Assembly: GCA_024291935.2 (NCBI GenBank)
Contig: JAGTYA010000026.1
Coordinates: forward strand, 9,776,001-9,840,000
DNA: 64,000 nt
Direction of reading: 5' to 3'
Source of the DNA: Okapia johnstoni
Taxonomy: Eukaryota > Chordata > Mammalia > Artiodactyla > Giraffidae
Made by a program: the position numbers and the translations under genes. Below are positions 20,014 through 30,560 of the stretch, piece after piece. How positions within the stretch are numbered: position 1 is the stretch's first letter; each line of letters begins with the position of its first letter. The notes beneath the pieces are model-generated. The model was not told the origin of the DNA. It worked only from the letters and a program-made list of their open reading frames with translations, and made no database searches.

Positions 20014-22241
20014 CAGTTCAGTTCAGTTCAGTTGCTCAGTCCTGTCCAACTCTTTGCAACCCTATGGACTGCGCACGCCAGGCCTCCTTGTCCATCACCA
20101 ACTCTCCAAGTTTACCCAAACTCATGTCCATTGAGTCAGTGATGGCATCCAACCATCTCATCCTCTGTCATCCCCTTCTCCTCCTGCCCTCAATCTTTCC
20201 CAGCATCAGGGTCTTTTCAAATGAGCCAGCTCTTTGCATCAGGAGGCCAAAGTACTGGAGTTTCAGCTTCAACATCAGTCCTTCCAATGAACACCCAGGA
20301 CTGATCTCCTTTAGGATGGTCTATTGGATCTCCTTGCAGTCCAAGGGACTCTCAAGAGTTTCCTCAACACTACAGTTCAAAAGCATCAATTCTTTGGAGC
20401 TCAGCTTTCTTTACAGTTCAACTCTCACATCCATACATGACTACTGGAAAAACCATAGCCTTGACTAGACGGACCTTTGTTGGCAAAGTAATGTCTCTGC
20501 TTTTTAATGTGCTGTCTAGGTTGGTCATAACTTTCCTTCCAAGGAGTAAGCATCTTTTAATTTCAGGGCTGCAGTCACCATCTGCACTGATTTTGGAGCC
20601 CAGAAAAATAAAGTCTCTCACTGTTTCCACTGTTTCCCCATCTATTTGCCAGGAAGTGATGGGGCCAGATGCCATGATCTTAGTTTTCTGAATGTTGAAC
20701 TTTAAGCCAACTTTTGCACTCTCCTCTTTCACTTTCATCAAGAGGCTCTTTAGTTCTTCTTCACTTTCTGCCATAAGGGTGGTGTCATTTGCATATCTGG
20801 GGTTATTGATATTTCTCCCAGCAATCTTGATTCCAGCTTGTGCTTCATCCATCCCAGCGTTTCTCATGATGTACTCTGCATATAAGTTAAATAAGCAGGG
20901 TGACAATATATAGCCTTGACATACTCCTTTTCCTATTTGAAACCAGACTGTTGTTCCATGTCCAGTTCTAACTGTTGCTTCCTGACCTGCATATAGATTT
21001 TTCAAGAGGCAGGTCAGGTGGTCTGGTATTCCCATCTCTTTCAGAATTTTCCACAGTTTATTGTGATCCACACAGTCAAAGGCTTTGGCATAATCAACAA
21101 AGCAGAAATAGATGTTTTTCTGGAACTCTCTTGCTTTTTTGATGGCATTGCCTTTCTTTGGGATTGGAATGAAAACTGACCTTTTCCAGTCCCGTGGCCA
21201 CTGCTGAGTTTTCCAAATTTGCTGGCATATTGACTGCAGCACTTTCACAGCATCATCTTTTAGGATTTGAAATAGCTCAACTGGAATTTCATCACCTCCA
21301 CTAGTTTTGTTTGTAGTGATACTTCCTAAGGCCCACTTGACTTCACATTCCAGGATGTCTGGCTCTTGGTGAGTGATCACACCATCGTGATTATCTGGGT
21401 CATGAAGATCTTTTTTGTCTAGTTCTTCTGTATATTCTTGCCACCTCTTCTCAATATCTTCTGCTTCTGTTAGGTCCATATCATTTCTTTCCTTTATCGA
21501 GCCCATCTTTGCATGAAATGTTCTCTTGGTATCTCTAATTTTCTTGAAGAGGTCTCTAGTCTTTCCCATTCTATTATTTCCCTCTATTTCTTTACACTGA
21601 TCACTGAGGAAGGCTTTCTTATCTCTCCTTGCTATTCTTTGGAACTCTGCATTCAGATGGATATATCTTTCCTTTTCTCCTTTGCTTTTCGCTTCCCTTC
21701 TTTTCACACCTATTTGTAAGTCCTCTTCAGACAGCCATTTTGCCTTTTTGCATTTCTTTTTCTTGGGTATGGTCTTGATCCCTGTCTCCTGTACAATGTT
21801 ACGAACCTCCATCCACAGTTCATCAGGCACTGTATCAGATCTAGTCCCTTAAATCTATTTCTCACTTCCACTGTATAATCATAAGGGATTTGATTTAGGT
21901 CATACCTGAATGGCCTAGTGGTTTTCCCCACTTTCTTCAATTTCAGTCTGAATCTGGCAGTAAGGTGTTCGCTTATTGCTTATTTTAGTTCGCTGATTCC
22001 TAGAATGTCAACGTTCACTCTTGCCATCTCCTGTTTGACCACTTCCAGTTTGCCTTGATTCATGGACCTAATATTCCAGGTTCTTATGCAATATTGCTCT
22101 TTACAGCATCAGACCTTGCTTCTATCACCAGTCACGTCCGCAACTGGGTGTTGTTTTTGCTTTGGCTCCATCCCTTCATTCTTTCTGGAGTTATTTCTCC
22201 ACTGATCTCTAGTAGCATATTGGGCACCTACCGACCTGGGG
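20014..22241 (-). mobile_element. BovB (RTE) LINE, internally deleted, 2,228 bp
   Basis: A non-LTR retrotransposon in minus orientation, running from ART2-type CAGTTCAGTTCAGTTGCTCAG at its 3' end to the BovB 5' sequence CTCCACTGATCTCTAGTAGC. It is flanked by a 12-bp target duplication GACTGAGCCACT (20002-20013 and 22242-22253). Most of the endonuclease coding region is missing: the sequence jumps near 21,950-21,990 from the RT N-terminal linker to the 5' region. A second, in-frame deletion of roughly 60 codons lies inside RT. It cannot be autonomous. Confidence 0.95.
20418..21830 (-). pseudogene. BovB reverse transcriptase, 470-codon open frame with dead catalytic motif
   Basis: The frame starts MPDELWMEVRNIVQETG and runs through the RT. 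Recognisable blocks are IPIPKKGNA, FVDYAKAFDCVDHNKLW (with the first catalytic Asp), GKGVCQGYILSPCLFNLYAE, and YANDTTLMAESEEELK. The last should be YADDT: the second catalytic aspartate is Asn. Between KKGNA and KKAREFQKN about 60 residues that are present in the copy at 44.2 kb are absent, in frame. Ends at MVFPVVMYGCES by a stop. The long open frame suggests a young copy rather than a functional gene. Confidence 0.9.
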
Positions 22242-22423
22242 GACTGAGCCACTAGGGAAGCCCATTTTCTGGTGATGAATATAGTCAACTGAAATCATCT
22301 CAAATTATCAATATCTGGCATTTATATCTGTATGAAAAGACACTTTTAAAAGGAAGTGGGTAAAAATCTCACTGTAGATCTGCATTTACAGATGAACATC
22401 ATATTTGAGTTTTAATGATTATT

Positions 22424-22530
22424 GTTGTTCAGTAGCTCAGTCATGTCCAACTCTTTGTGACCTCATGGACTGCAGCACTCCAGGCTTCCCTGTCCTTCAC
22501 TATCTCTTGGCATTTGCTCAAACTTAATTA
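22424..22530 (-). repeat. BovB 3' end fragment
   Basis: GTTGTTCAGTAGCTCAGTCA, CATGGACTGCAGCACTCCAG, CTTGGCATTTGCTCAAACTT: ART2-like BovB terminus, truncated at about 100 bp. Confidence 0.85.
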
Positions 22531-22785
22531 TGAGCCACAATTAAGAAATATTATCCTCCACAACCCAGCCTCAAACTACAATTCTATTTTAATTCGTAGC
22601 CCTATTCCTTTAAAATTTTTAATCATTACTGCTTTATTTTGAATTACATAAATTTTTAAAGCTGTAGGTAAGTTTTTCTCTTGTTACTAAAATACCTGTT
22701 TAATATAGGAGATTTCCCCTCTTGGCCCACAAAGCCTAAACTATTTACTGTCTATCCTCCATAGGTTTGCTGAGCCCTGTGTTAG

Positions 22786-22987
22786 AATCCTGGTGTCTCA
22801 GACAGTAAAGAATCCGCCTGCAATTCAGGAGACCTGGGTTCGACCCCTGGATTGGGAAGATCCCATGGAGAAGGGCATGGCAACCCACTCTAGTATTCTT
22901 GCCTGGAGAATCCCCATGGACAGAGGAGCCTGGCAGGCTACAGTCCATGGGGTCGCAAAGAGTCGAACATGGCAGTGACTAAGCACA
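22786..22987 (+). repeat. Bov-tA SINE
   Basis: GTCTCAGACAGTAAAGAATCC, GGGTTCGACCCCTGGATTGG, GGAGAATCCCCATGGACAG, GTCGCAAAGAGTCGAACATG. Confidence 0.93.
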
Positions 22988-22989
22988 GC

Positions 22990-23630
22990 ACAAGTTAGAA
23001 CAACATTTCTGGAACTAAACATGGCTACCCCTTTAGTAGCCTGCAGCTCGGTTCAGCGGACATGTGACTGCACCTCCCTGGCCAAGTATTAATACTTTGC
23101 CCACAGGGCAGCTGCCAACGATTCCCTTGCTCCAGCTGCTCCTGCACTGGAGTTAATGCCCAGCAGTGCAGACTTCGCAGGTGTAACCGAGTCTCCCACA
23201 GGCACCTATGCGCAGGCCCCGCTGATTGGCAGCCAGAGTGCTGCGCTGCTTCTCGGCATTTTACTTTCTAGACAGCTTGTGCCAGAGGATCTGGCAACCA
23301 GCGAGGAAGGGGCTACCCTGGATGGGGCTGCATGCTGCGGGTGGTGTATGGACCTGGGGGCAGAGCCCAGCTTCTTGGACACCTCTAATTATCCTGAGTG
23401 AGGATTTCCCTTCATTCCTCCCTTCCAACAGTTTAATTGTGAAATAGAGCACACAGCTAGAAAAAGGCACAAAACAGAGATATACAGCTTATTAGTTTGT
23501 CAAAATCATTCCTTAAAAAGCACCTCCCAGGTTAAGAAATAGAGCTTCGCTAGCCTCCCGGAAGCCCACTTGCTCCCTTTCCCAAAGTAAAGCCTTTTTT
23601 TAAAAAAAAATATGGTAATCATTGATTGCT
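22990..23630. other. Unique intergenic segment, GC-richer than its surroundings
   Basis: No repeat family or protein family recognised. Short open frames on both strands (up to 81 codons on plus at 23,156) show no domain and no splice context. Confidence 0.4.
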
Positions 23631-23632
23631 TG

Positions 23633-24442
23633 TACAGTAGTCTTCCCTTATCCATGGTTTCACTTTACAAGATCTCAGTTATCCGGGGTCAGATGCAGTC
23701 TAAAAATATTACATGGAAAATTCCAGAATTAAATAATTCATAAGTTTTAAATTGTGCTGTGTTCAGAGTGGGCTGTTGAAATCTCGCACCACCTGCTGTA
23801 TCCATCTGGTGCCAAGATTCACCCCGTTCCAGTGTTCGCTACCCATTTAGCTACTTACTGTCTTGGTTGATTGGATTAATTGTCCAGGCATCAAAGTCCT
23901 CAGTTTTCAAGTGGCCCTAATTTTACTTAATAATGGCCTCAAGGCGCCAGAGTAGTGATGCTGGCAGTTCAGATATGACGAAGAAAAGCCATAACGTGCT
24001 CCCTTTAAGTGAAAATGTGAAAGTTCTTAATAAAAAAAAATACACAGGTTACTAAGATCTTTGGTAAGAATGACTCTTCTATCTGTGAAATTGTGAAGAA
24101 GGAAAAAGAAACGCGTGCTAGTTTGCTGTCACACCTCGAACTGTAAATATTTCAGCCTAAAGTGCCCAAGAACTGCTTAGTTATGATGGAAAAGGCATTA
24201 CATTTGTACAATAAGATATTTTGAGAGAGAAAGACCATATTCATATAGCTTTTATTACAGTAGGTTGTTCTAATTGTTCTGTTGTTGTCAATCTATTACT
24301 GTGCCTAATTTATAATTTACTCTTTATCATAGGTATGTATGTGTAGAAAAAAACCTGCTATATACTTTGATACTGTCTGAGATTTTAGGCATCCACTGGT
24401 GGTCTTGGAAACTATCCCCCACAGATAAGGGGGACTACTGTA
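23633..24442 (+). mobile_element. Tigger/pogo-type DNA transposon fossil
   Basis: Terminal inverted repeats: TACAGTAGTCTTCCCTTATC at the left and GATAAGGGGGACTACTGTA at the right, with TA at both edges, as expected for Tc1/mariner-pogo elements. Inside, near 23,933, ATGGCCTCAAGGCGCCAGAG begins a remnant of a transposase N-terminus (MASRR..., then KKSHNVLPLSENVKVLN), soon broken. About 810 bp, internally deleted relative to autonomous Tiggers. Confidence 0.85.
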
Positions 24443-24479
24443 TAGGTTTACCACCAAAACACATGCATCTCTCAACATA

Positions 24480-24890
24480 ATTTTTTTTTTTAAAAAATAA
24501 AAGTTTGTGTTTTAAAAAAAAATAAAGTGTTGTACAATTTTCCCTTGTGTCTGGCATCTTTTGCTCAATATTATGTGAGATTCATCCATGCTGTTATTTG
24601 CGGCTCCCATTCCTTCATTCTTACTACTGCCGTATAAAAGTATTAGTACAACTTATGAATATTTTGCAATCTTAATTAATTCTGCTGATGGGGATATTTG
24701 GGATACGATTTTTTCCATATTTCTGTTATTATGAAAATTCTGGGGCATATAGCCAGTGTATGTATAACTTTATAAAATACAGTTTTCCAGAGTGGTTGCA
24801 CCATTTCACCCTTCCACACGCAACTGATTCTAATTTCACTTGCACCGCATCTTCCCTACCTTGTAGAGGACCACATAAATGTCTGCCCAT
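24480..24890 (-). repeat. L1M-like 3' fragment, reverse
   Basis: CTTGTGTCTGGCATCTTTTGC, GATTCATCCATGCTGTTATT and GGGATATTTGGGATACGA resemble the reverse of old L1 3' ends. Confidence 0.6.
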
Positions 24891-25720
24891 ACTCTGAAAT
24901 TCCAATCACTCCACCTACTCCTAGATCAGATATCTCCTTCCTCAGCTACTTGAGGTGCCAAGCTGGCCACACCCTAGGGAGACAGCATGGTCCTGGGGCT
25001 CAACCCCAGGAGTGTCCCTTCTCTCCAGGACAACAGTCTGCCTCCTCCTGTGGTCTAATGCCTAAAAAGAGTTGCTCATATTTTTGACTCCAGCTTTACT
25101 GTTGTTTACCATAGGAGGGCTTATTCTGTACTAGTTCCATCACAGTTGGTAGCCAAAGTTCTCCACAATTGTGTTTTATTTGGGGGGCTTATATATTGAA
25201 GTCTCAAAGAATCACTCTTTTTGTTGTTACCCTCTGATCATGATGGCTGAGAAATGCATTTATATGAACTAGGAAGTGTGCAAAGGAAATTTATTAAAAG
25301 AATGCTTCTTGATCCTCATGCAGTAAAGAATAAAGCTCATCAAACTAAATCCTTGAGTAAGTGTTATCTGTGTAGTCTCTCTCAGGCAGTGAATGAAATC
25401 ACAATCAGAAGCTCCTTTGTTGAGGGTTTAGTTTGAGGAATCCTAGTTTTGGGGCAGCCAGTTTTAGGCTGGATGCCATCAAGTGGATTTCTCTCTCTAA
25501 TGTACAGCAAAAGCCACACTGTAGTCCCATGTGCTGCTAATTAGCATGGGGATTTGGATGAATGGTTAATGGCAGCCAGCTACGACAGCCGGATGCAGCC
25601 AGCTTATAACAGAGAGAGTCTTGCCAGTGGAATCAGAAATACTGAAAGTCTGTCATGTTCCTTGAGTACATACGTAAGAAATGTAAAAAGTCACTCTTAA
25701 TCGATATCTCAGTTAAACAG
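24890..25720. other. Intergenic, no gene recognised
   Basis: Mostly unique AT-rich DNA. A 60-codon frame (25,254-25,436) has no recognisable domain. Confidence 0.45.
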
Positions 25721-26460
25721 AGTTGGGAGACCAGCAGGGGGAGCTCTCACACCGTGCAAGAACAGCAGAGCCCAACAGAAAGAAAAGACTTCTGCCAAGG
25801 ACTCAGCCAATGAAAAGCCAAGGACCCTTTGTTTACACTAGCCCTCCCAGGCAAGAATACTGGAGCGCCGCTTGCCATTTCCTTCTCCAGGGGAATCTTC
25901 TAAACCCAGAGATCAAACCCAGGTCTCCTGCATTGCAGGCGGATTCTTTACTGACTGAGCTACCAGGGAAACCCCCCAACTTCCTTTTCTTCCCCATAAA
26001 AAATTATCTCCTTTCCCTTGCCGTGTGGGGACTTGCATATAGCTCACCATGGCGGCTGACCCTAAATTGCAATTCTCTGCTGATCCCGAGTAAACCATCC
26101 TCGCTGGAAAAATACCGCTTTAGAACAGGAACTGCTTAAAGTTGGTGACTAAAACTCATCCTTGCCTGTATAGCCCTTGGACAAGAAGCGTTTGCTTCCT
26201 GCTGTACCTTTTGCTTTGCTCGGGGGACTTTGCTTGTCTCCGCTTTAGTCCCTTATATATGATCGTAGAGTCAAGCTCATGAATGGCAACCCCAGTTATC
26301 TCATTTGAGGTTCATAAGGAGCTCCTCTGTAGCTTCAAGTGTGGAAGGTGGTGAAGCACGCTAATCCTTTGCTGAGTTCTAAAGCTACATCTCTGTTCTA
26401 TTACAGAATATCTCGTCTGGGCTGTCCTGCCTTTTCTGTGCCCTAGGGATACAGAAGTCT
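25720..26460 (+). repeat. Possible LTR-like segment carrying a SINE
   Basis: 25,720-25,840 and 25,980-26,250 look like one element split by a reverse Bov-tA (25,845-25,977: GGCAAGAATACTGGAGCGCC to ACTGAGCTACCAGGGAAACC). CCCCATAAAAAATTATCTCC with CTTGCATATAGCTCACC recalls an LTR U3/R junction. No clear TG...CA ends or duplication seen, so the LTR call is weak. Confidence 0.35.
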
Positions 26461-26461
26461 T

Positions 26462-26918
26462 TTTTTTTTTCTTTTAATTTTACTTATTCATTATTTTTGA
26501 TCGGGAAGATTCCCTGGAGAAGGAAATGGCAACCCACTCCACTATTCTTGTATGGAAAATCCAATGGACGGAGGAGCCTGGTCAGCTACAGTCCATGGGG
26601 TTGCGAAGAGTCAGACACAACTGAGTGAGTTCTCTTTCTTTCTTTTCTTTCTTTTGACTGTGCTGGGTCTTTGTTGCTGTGCGCGGGCTTTCTCTACTTG
26701 TGGAAAGTTGGAGTTACTGTTCATTGCAGTGTGTGGGCTTCTCATTGCGGTGGGCTCTCTTATTGTGGAACACTGGCTCTAGAGATTGGGCTCAGTAGTT
26801 ATGGCTCATTGGCTCAGTTGCTCTGAGATATGTGGGATCTTCCCAGATCAGGAATCGAACCTGTGTCCCCTATATTGCCAGACGGATTCTTAACCACTGG
26901 ACCACCAGGGGCATCCTG
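26462..26918 (-). repeat. CHR-type SINE with a nested Bov-tA piece
   Basis: Reverse CHR: CTGTGCTGGGTCTTTGTTGC, GGGCTTCTCATTGCGGTGGG, CACTGGACCACCAGGGGCAT. A plus-oriented Bov-tA body (26,503-26,640: CCCTGGAGAAGGAAATGGCA, GAGTCAGACACAACTGAG) sits in its T-rich tail. Confidence 0.85.
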
Positions 26919-26997
26919 GGATACAGCATTCTTTTCTGCCATTCATTCTGTCATTAGACTACGTTCCTTCCAACTGGTGATTCTTTTCTAGAAAATA

Positions 26998-27217
26998 TTT
27001 ATTTTTAATTTATTTATTTGGCTGCTCCGTGTCTTAGTTTCAGCACATGGGATCTTTGATCTTCATTGTGGCATGCGGGATCTTTAGTCGAGGCATTCGA
27101 ACTCTTAGTTGAGGCATGTGGGAACCTAGTTTCCTGACCAGGGATCAAACCCGAGCCCCTGCATTGGGAGTGCTGAGCCTGGTAGCACTTGGTAGCCACT
27201 GGGCCACCAGGGAAGTC
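26998..27217 (-). repeat. CHR-type SINE, reverse
   Basis: TTTATTTATTTGGCTGCTCC, GGCATGCGGGATCTTTAGTC, CAGGGATCAAACCCGAGCCC, GGGCCACCAGGGAAGTC. Confidence 0.9.
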
Positions 27218-27381
27218 TTGCAATGAATGATTCCAAAATTCTAAGTACACACGACCTTTCCACATTTTGAAATTTCACAGTCATTGGATACTTTGGAGAA
27301 AAGGCAGCTTTATTTGGTCCTGCAAAATCAAAGTCTGTTTGACAACTGTAAGGTGTTTGATGGAGAAAGTTCTGCAAAATC

Positions 27382-27640
27382 TGTTATGAATTTGCTAGCA
27401 CTGCCATAACAAAGTACCGCAAACTGAGTGGCTTAAATGACAAAAATGTATTGTCTCATTATTTTGGAGGCCTGAAGTTCCAGATGGGGTCGGCAGCATT
27501 GGCCCCTTCTGAAGGCTTTGAGGGAGATGCTGTTACCTGCTGGTCTCCTAGTGTCTGGTGGTTTGCTGGGCATCCTGGCACATCCCGTCTCTGCCTTCAT
27601 GTTCCATGACCTTCTCCCTCTGTGTTAGCCTTATCAGGCC
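27382..27640 (-). repeat. MaLR LTR (MLT1/MST-like), reverse
   Basis: TAGCACTGCCATAACAAAGT, CGCAAACTGAGTGGCTTAAA, TTATTTTGGAGGCCTGAAGT: the reverse of the common ERVL-MaLR LTR 3' half. Confidence 0.7.
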
Positions 27641-27916
27641 TGAGAAATGGAATAATTCCTGCCATATCAGTAAACAAAGGATGTCACAGTCATCAGCAAT
27701 TGTAACCATTATAGATGGTAAGCTGGTGAGTCCTGAGGGAACTCAGGAAGGAAAGAATACCTGCCATCTAGCAGCCATCAGACTGCAGCCACTCCCCATA
27801 GTGAGCCCTGAGGAAACTCAGGATGGGAAAACACAGTTTACTGGCCCCAGATAGGTGACATGTAGGGAATATCCTACATTGGTACATATCCCGGGAATGA
27901 GTTAAGTGAACAGAGA

Positions 27917-27920
<4 letters not shown>

Positions 27921-27967
<47 letters not shown>

Positions 27968-28082
27968 GTTGGTCAGTCATGTCCATGTCTTTGTGACTCC
28001 ATCGACTATAGCCCACCAAGCTCCTCTGTCCAGGGTATTCTCCAGGCAAGAATACTGGAGTGGGTTGCCATTTCCTTCTTCA
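27921..28082 (-). repeat. (TG)22 microsatellite joined to a reverse Bov-A
   Basis: TG repeats run 27921-27964 without interruption, directly followed by TTAGTTGGTCAGTCATGTCC and a reverse Bov-A body (GCCCACCAAGCTCCTCTGTC). In element orientation the array is a (CA)n tail. Confidence 0.93.
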
Positions 28083-28156
28083 ACAGATACCCTTGTTTTT
28101 TCCCATACACAGGAAAGCACTAAATTCCTTAACTTGAGATATCTGGTATTTTGCTG

Positions 28157-28160
<4 letters not shown>

Positions 28161-28204
<44 letters not shown>

Positions 28205-28378
28205 CTGTTGCATCTGACTCTTTGCAACCCCATGGACTGTAGCCTGTCAGGCTCCTCTGTCCATGGAATTCTCCAGGCAAGAATACTGGAGTGGGTTGCT
28301 ATTTCCTCCTTCAGGGCATCTTCCCTACCTAGGGATCAAACTTGAGTCTTCTGCATCTCCTACATTGGCAGGTTGGTT
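28161..28378 (-). repeat. (TG)21 microsatellite joined to a reverse Bov-tA
   Basis: TG repeats 28161-28202, then CTCTGTTGCATCTGACTC and a reverse Bov-tA body to about 28,378 (AGGGATCAAACTTGAGTC, CATTGGCAGG). Same arrangement as the preceding element, 240 bp away. Confidence 0.93.
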
Positions 28379-28379
28379 T

Positions 28380-29012
28380 TCCTTTAATTCTTGACAATCT
28401 TTTGATGTTCAGACTACTGCCCTTTGTTGCAGAACTTCTATGCAAACTGGCTCCTTCCTTGCCTCCTCAGAGCAGTTCTCTTAGGGCTACTTGAGATGCT
28501 GTCTCCTGGATCTGAAGTCCTAAAAATTCTCACTTAATAAACATAACACTCAACTTTTAGGTTGTGAATATTTTTCAAGTCCACAGGTCACATGGCTGTG
28601 TCTGAGGCATCCTCCTCCTGTTCCAGTGGGAGACCAACTGACATGGAGAGGTATCTTTCTTTTCCTGCCAAAGGTAGTTCCCCAGTGCTCAAGATGTTTA
28701 CAGAAATAGGCAGAGTTTGTGCAGCCCTATGAAGCTGCCATGTGATACAGGGGGATGGTCCCTGGACTTGAGACAAAAAATACCCTGGGCCCCACCATGT
28801 GACTTCAAGTGTCAACATCCCAATCTCAAAGTAAAGGAAGTGAAACAGCCAGCTGTTTAAGGCCCCTCAAGTCTTAACGATTCTTGAAGCTGCTGGGCAA
28901 CTGAGTTGAAATCTCTGAATCTAGAGATGAGCCCCATGCTGTGTATCCACTAAGAGGCGGTGACTGTCTGCATTTGGATCCACTGCCCTTTGAGAACAAT
29001 GCCTCACTTATT
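28380..29012. other. Unique intergenic DNA
   Basis: No repeat or gene recognised; no long frame on either strand beyond 76 codons. Confidence 0.45.
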
Positions 29013-29015
29013 TTG

Positions 29016-29335
29016 TTTTAGTTGCTAAGTCCTGTCTGACTCTTCAGGATTACCAGGTGGCTCAGTGGTAAAGAATCCGCCTGCAATGCAGGAGACACAG
29101 AAGATACAGGTTCGATCCCTGAGTCGGGAAGATCCCCTGGAGGAGGGCATGGCAACCCACTGCAGTATTCTTGCCTGGAGAATCCCATGGACAGAGGAGA
29201 CTGGCAGGCTACAGTCCATGGGGGTGCAAAGAGTTGGACATGACTGAAGCGAATTAACATGCATGCGTGTTTGACTCTTTATGACCCCATGGACTGTAGC
29301 CTGCCAGGCCCCTCTGTCCATGGGATTTCTCACTT
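29016..29335. repeat. Reverse Bov-A interrupted by a plus-strand Bov-tA
   Basis: TTGCTAAGTCCTGTCTGACTCTT (in part) at 29,020-29,044 resumes as TGACTCTTTATGACCCCATG at 29,270; between them a complete Bov-tA (29,045-29,262: GGATTACCAGGTGGCTCAGT to GAGTTGGACATGACTGAAGC). TGACTCTT is present on both sides as a target duplication. Confidence 0.85.
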
Positions 29336-29849
29336 ACTAGAAGTCAGTGAATGGGGAGAGGGAAGGGGATGGGGTAGGAATATCTTCTTAGTTTTCCTCT
29401 CAATACCAAACCACTCTAGAATAACAACTTATAGTCATGACCATTTAGGGAAATAAGAAAAACTGTTTCCAGTTTTCAGTTTCACAGAGTATATTGCTGC
29501 TTTCTATAATTAGTGTGAATTTCCCCAGCATTGACCCCTTACCCAGGAGGAACCCTCTGTTTTTCTTAATATGTTGAACTTGCAGATCATTAACTTTTTA
29601 AGTTAAAGAATTTCAGATCTGGAAAGGGCTCTTTGCAGCCTGAGGAAACTGACCAGACTGGTAAGTGGCTAGTTCAAGGTTATATGTCAAATTAGTGGTA
29701 GGGCCAGGACTAGAAACCATCAAAGTAACTTTCTCAGCTATATGAAAGGTGATCTCTGAAGATCTAAAGCTTTAGGCTTAAGAAATTGATGTTTTGGTCT
29801 TGGCCAGAGATCTCTGCTTCCCCACGGCGGCTCTAACTAATCATTAATT

Positions 29850-30560
29850 TTGCTTGGTAGGTTGACTTTTTAAAAAAAGACTTATGCATTTTTAGGTTCA
29901 TAACAAACTTGAGTGAAAAATAGAGAGATTTCCTATATACCTTCTGCCCCTCCACATGCTTAGCCTTCCCAGTTATTAATATTGCTGATAAGATGGTCCA
30001 CTTATTATAATTAATGAACTTACACTGACACATCATTATCACCAGAAGTCTAGAGCTTAGACTTCTAAGCTTAGAAGTCTATAGACTTCTATATTTAAAA
30101 AAGAAGTCTATAGAAAAAAAAAAAGAAGTCTATAGACTTCTAAGCTTAGAATTCTGTAACTTAGACATTAGGGTTCACTCTTGGTGTTGTCAGGTTCAGC
30201 TAAAATTGTAATGAAATGCATCAAAATGATACATATCAAACAGAGTACTATGAATCCTCATGCTTTGCTTAGTCATTACCCCCTGTCTACAATCCCTGAC
30301 AACCACGATTATTTTTATCATCTTCAAAGTTTTGCCATTACCAGAATGTCGTATAGTTGGAATCCCAGAATACACAGACTTTTCAGATTGGCTTCTTTCA
30401 GCTCATAATATGTATTTAAGTTTCCTCCGTGTCTTTTCATGCCCTGATAGCTCATTTCTTTTTAGTACTGAATAATATTCCATTTTCTGATGGACCACAG
30501 AAAATGGAATTTATCTATTATTTATCTATTCATCTACTGAAGGACAGCATGGTTGCTTCC
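29850..30560 (-). repeat. L1M-like 3' region, reverse, with an internal expansion
   Basis: TTAGGTTCATAACAAACTTGAG, CATCATTATCACC and, after the expansion, TTAGGGTTCACTCTTGGTG match the reverse of an old L1 3' end; 30,270-30,480 continues (CTGTCTACAATCCCTGACAA, ACTGAATAATATTCCATTTTC). Confidence 0.7.
30044..30163. repeat. Palindrome-rich local expansion inside the L1
   Basis: About 110 bp built from the units AGAAGTCTATAGACTTCT and TTCTAAGCTTAGAA. Perfect palindromes include ACTTCTAAGCTTAGAAGT (30061-30078) and TAGAAGTCTATAGACTTCTA (30072-30091); the same units recur at 30101-30115 and 30124-30150. It replaces the short sequence expected between the flanking L1 blocks. Confidence 0.9.

Larger units (their letters stand above)
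19798..22265 (-). repeat. Bov-tA SINE interrupted by a BovB
   Basis: Reverse Bov-tA in two pieces, 19798-20013 and 22254-22265 (the latter AGGGAAGCCCAT). It is flanked by the 11-bp direct repeat TTTCTGGTGAT at 19787-19797 and 22266-22276, its own target-site duplication. The BovB inside is a later insertion. Confidence 0.92.

Noticed and set aside
23156..23447. Overlapping 81- and 73-codon frames in GC-richer unique DNA
   Set aside because: No family resemblance and no splice or promoter context; two frames open on the same strand argues for composition.
27920..28280. Frames encoding Cys-Val or Thr-His repeats
   Set aside because: Translation of the (TG)n/(CA)n arrays and adjacent SINEs.
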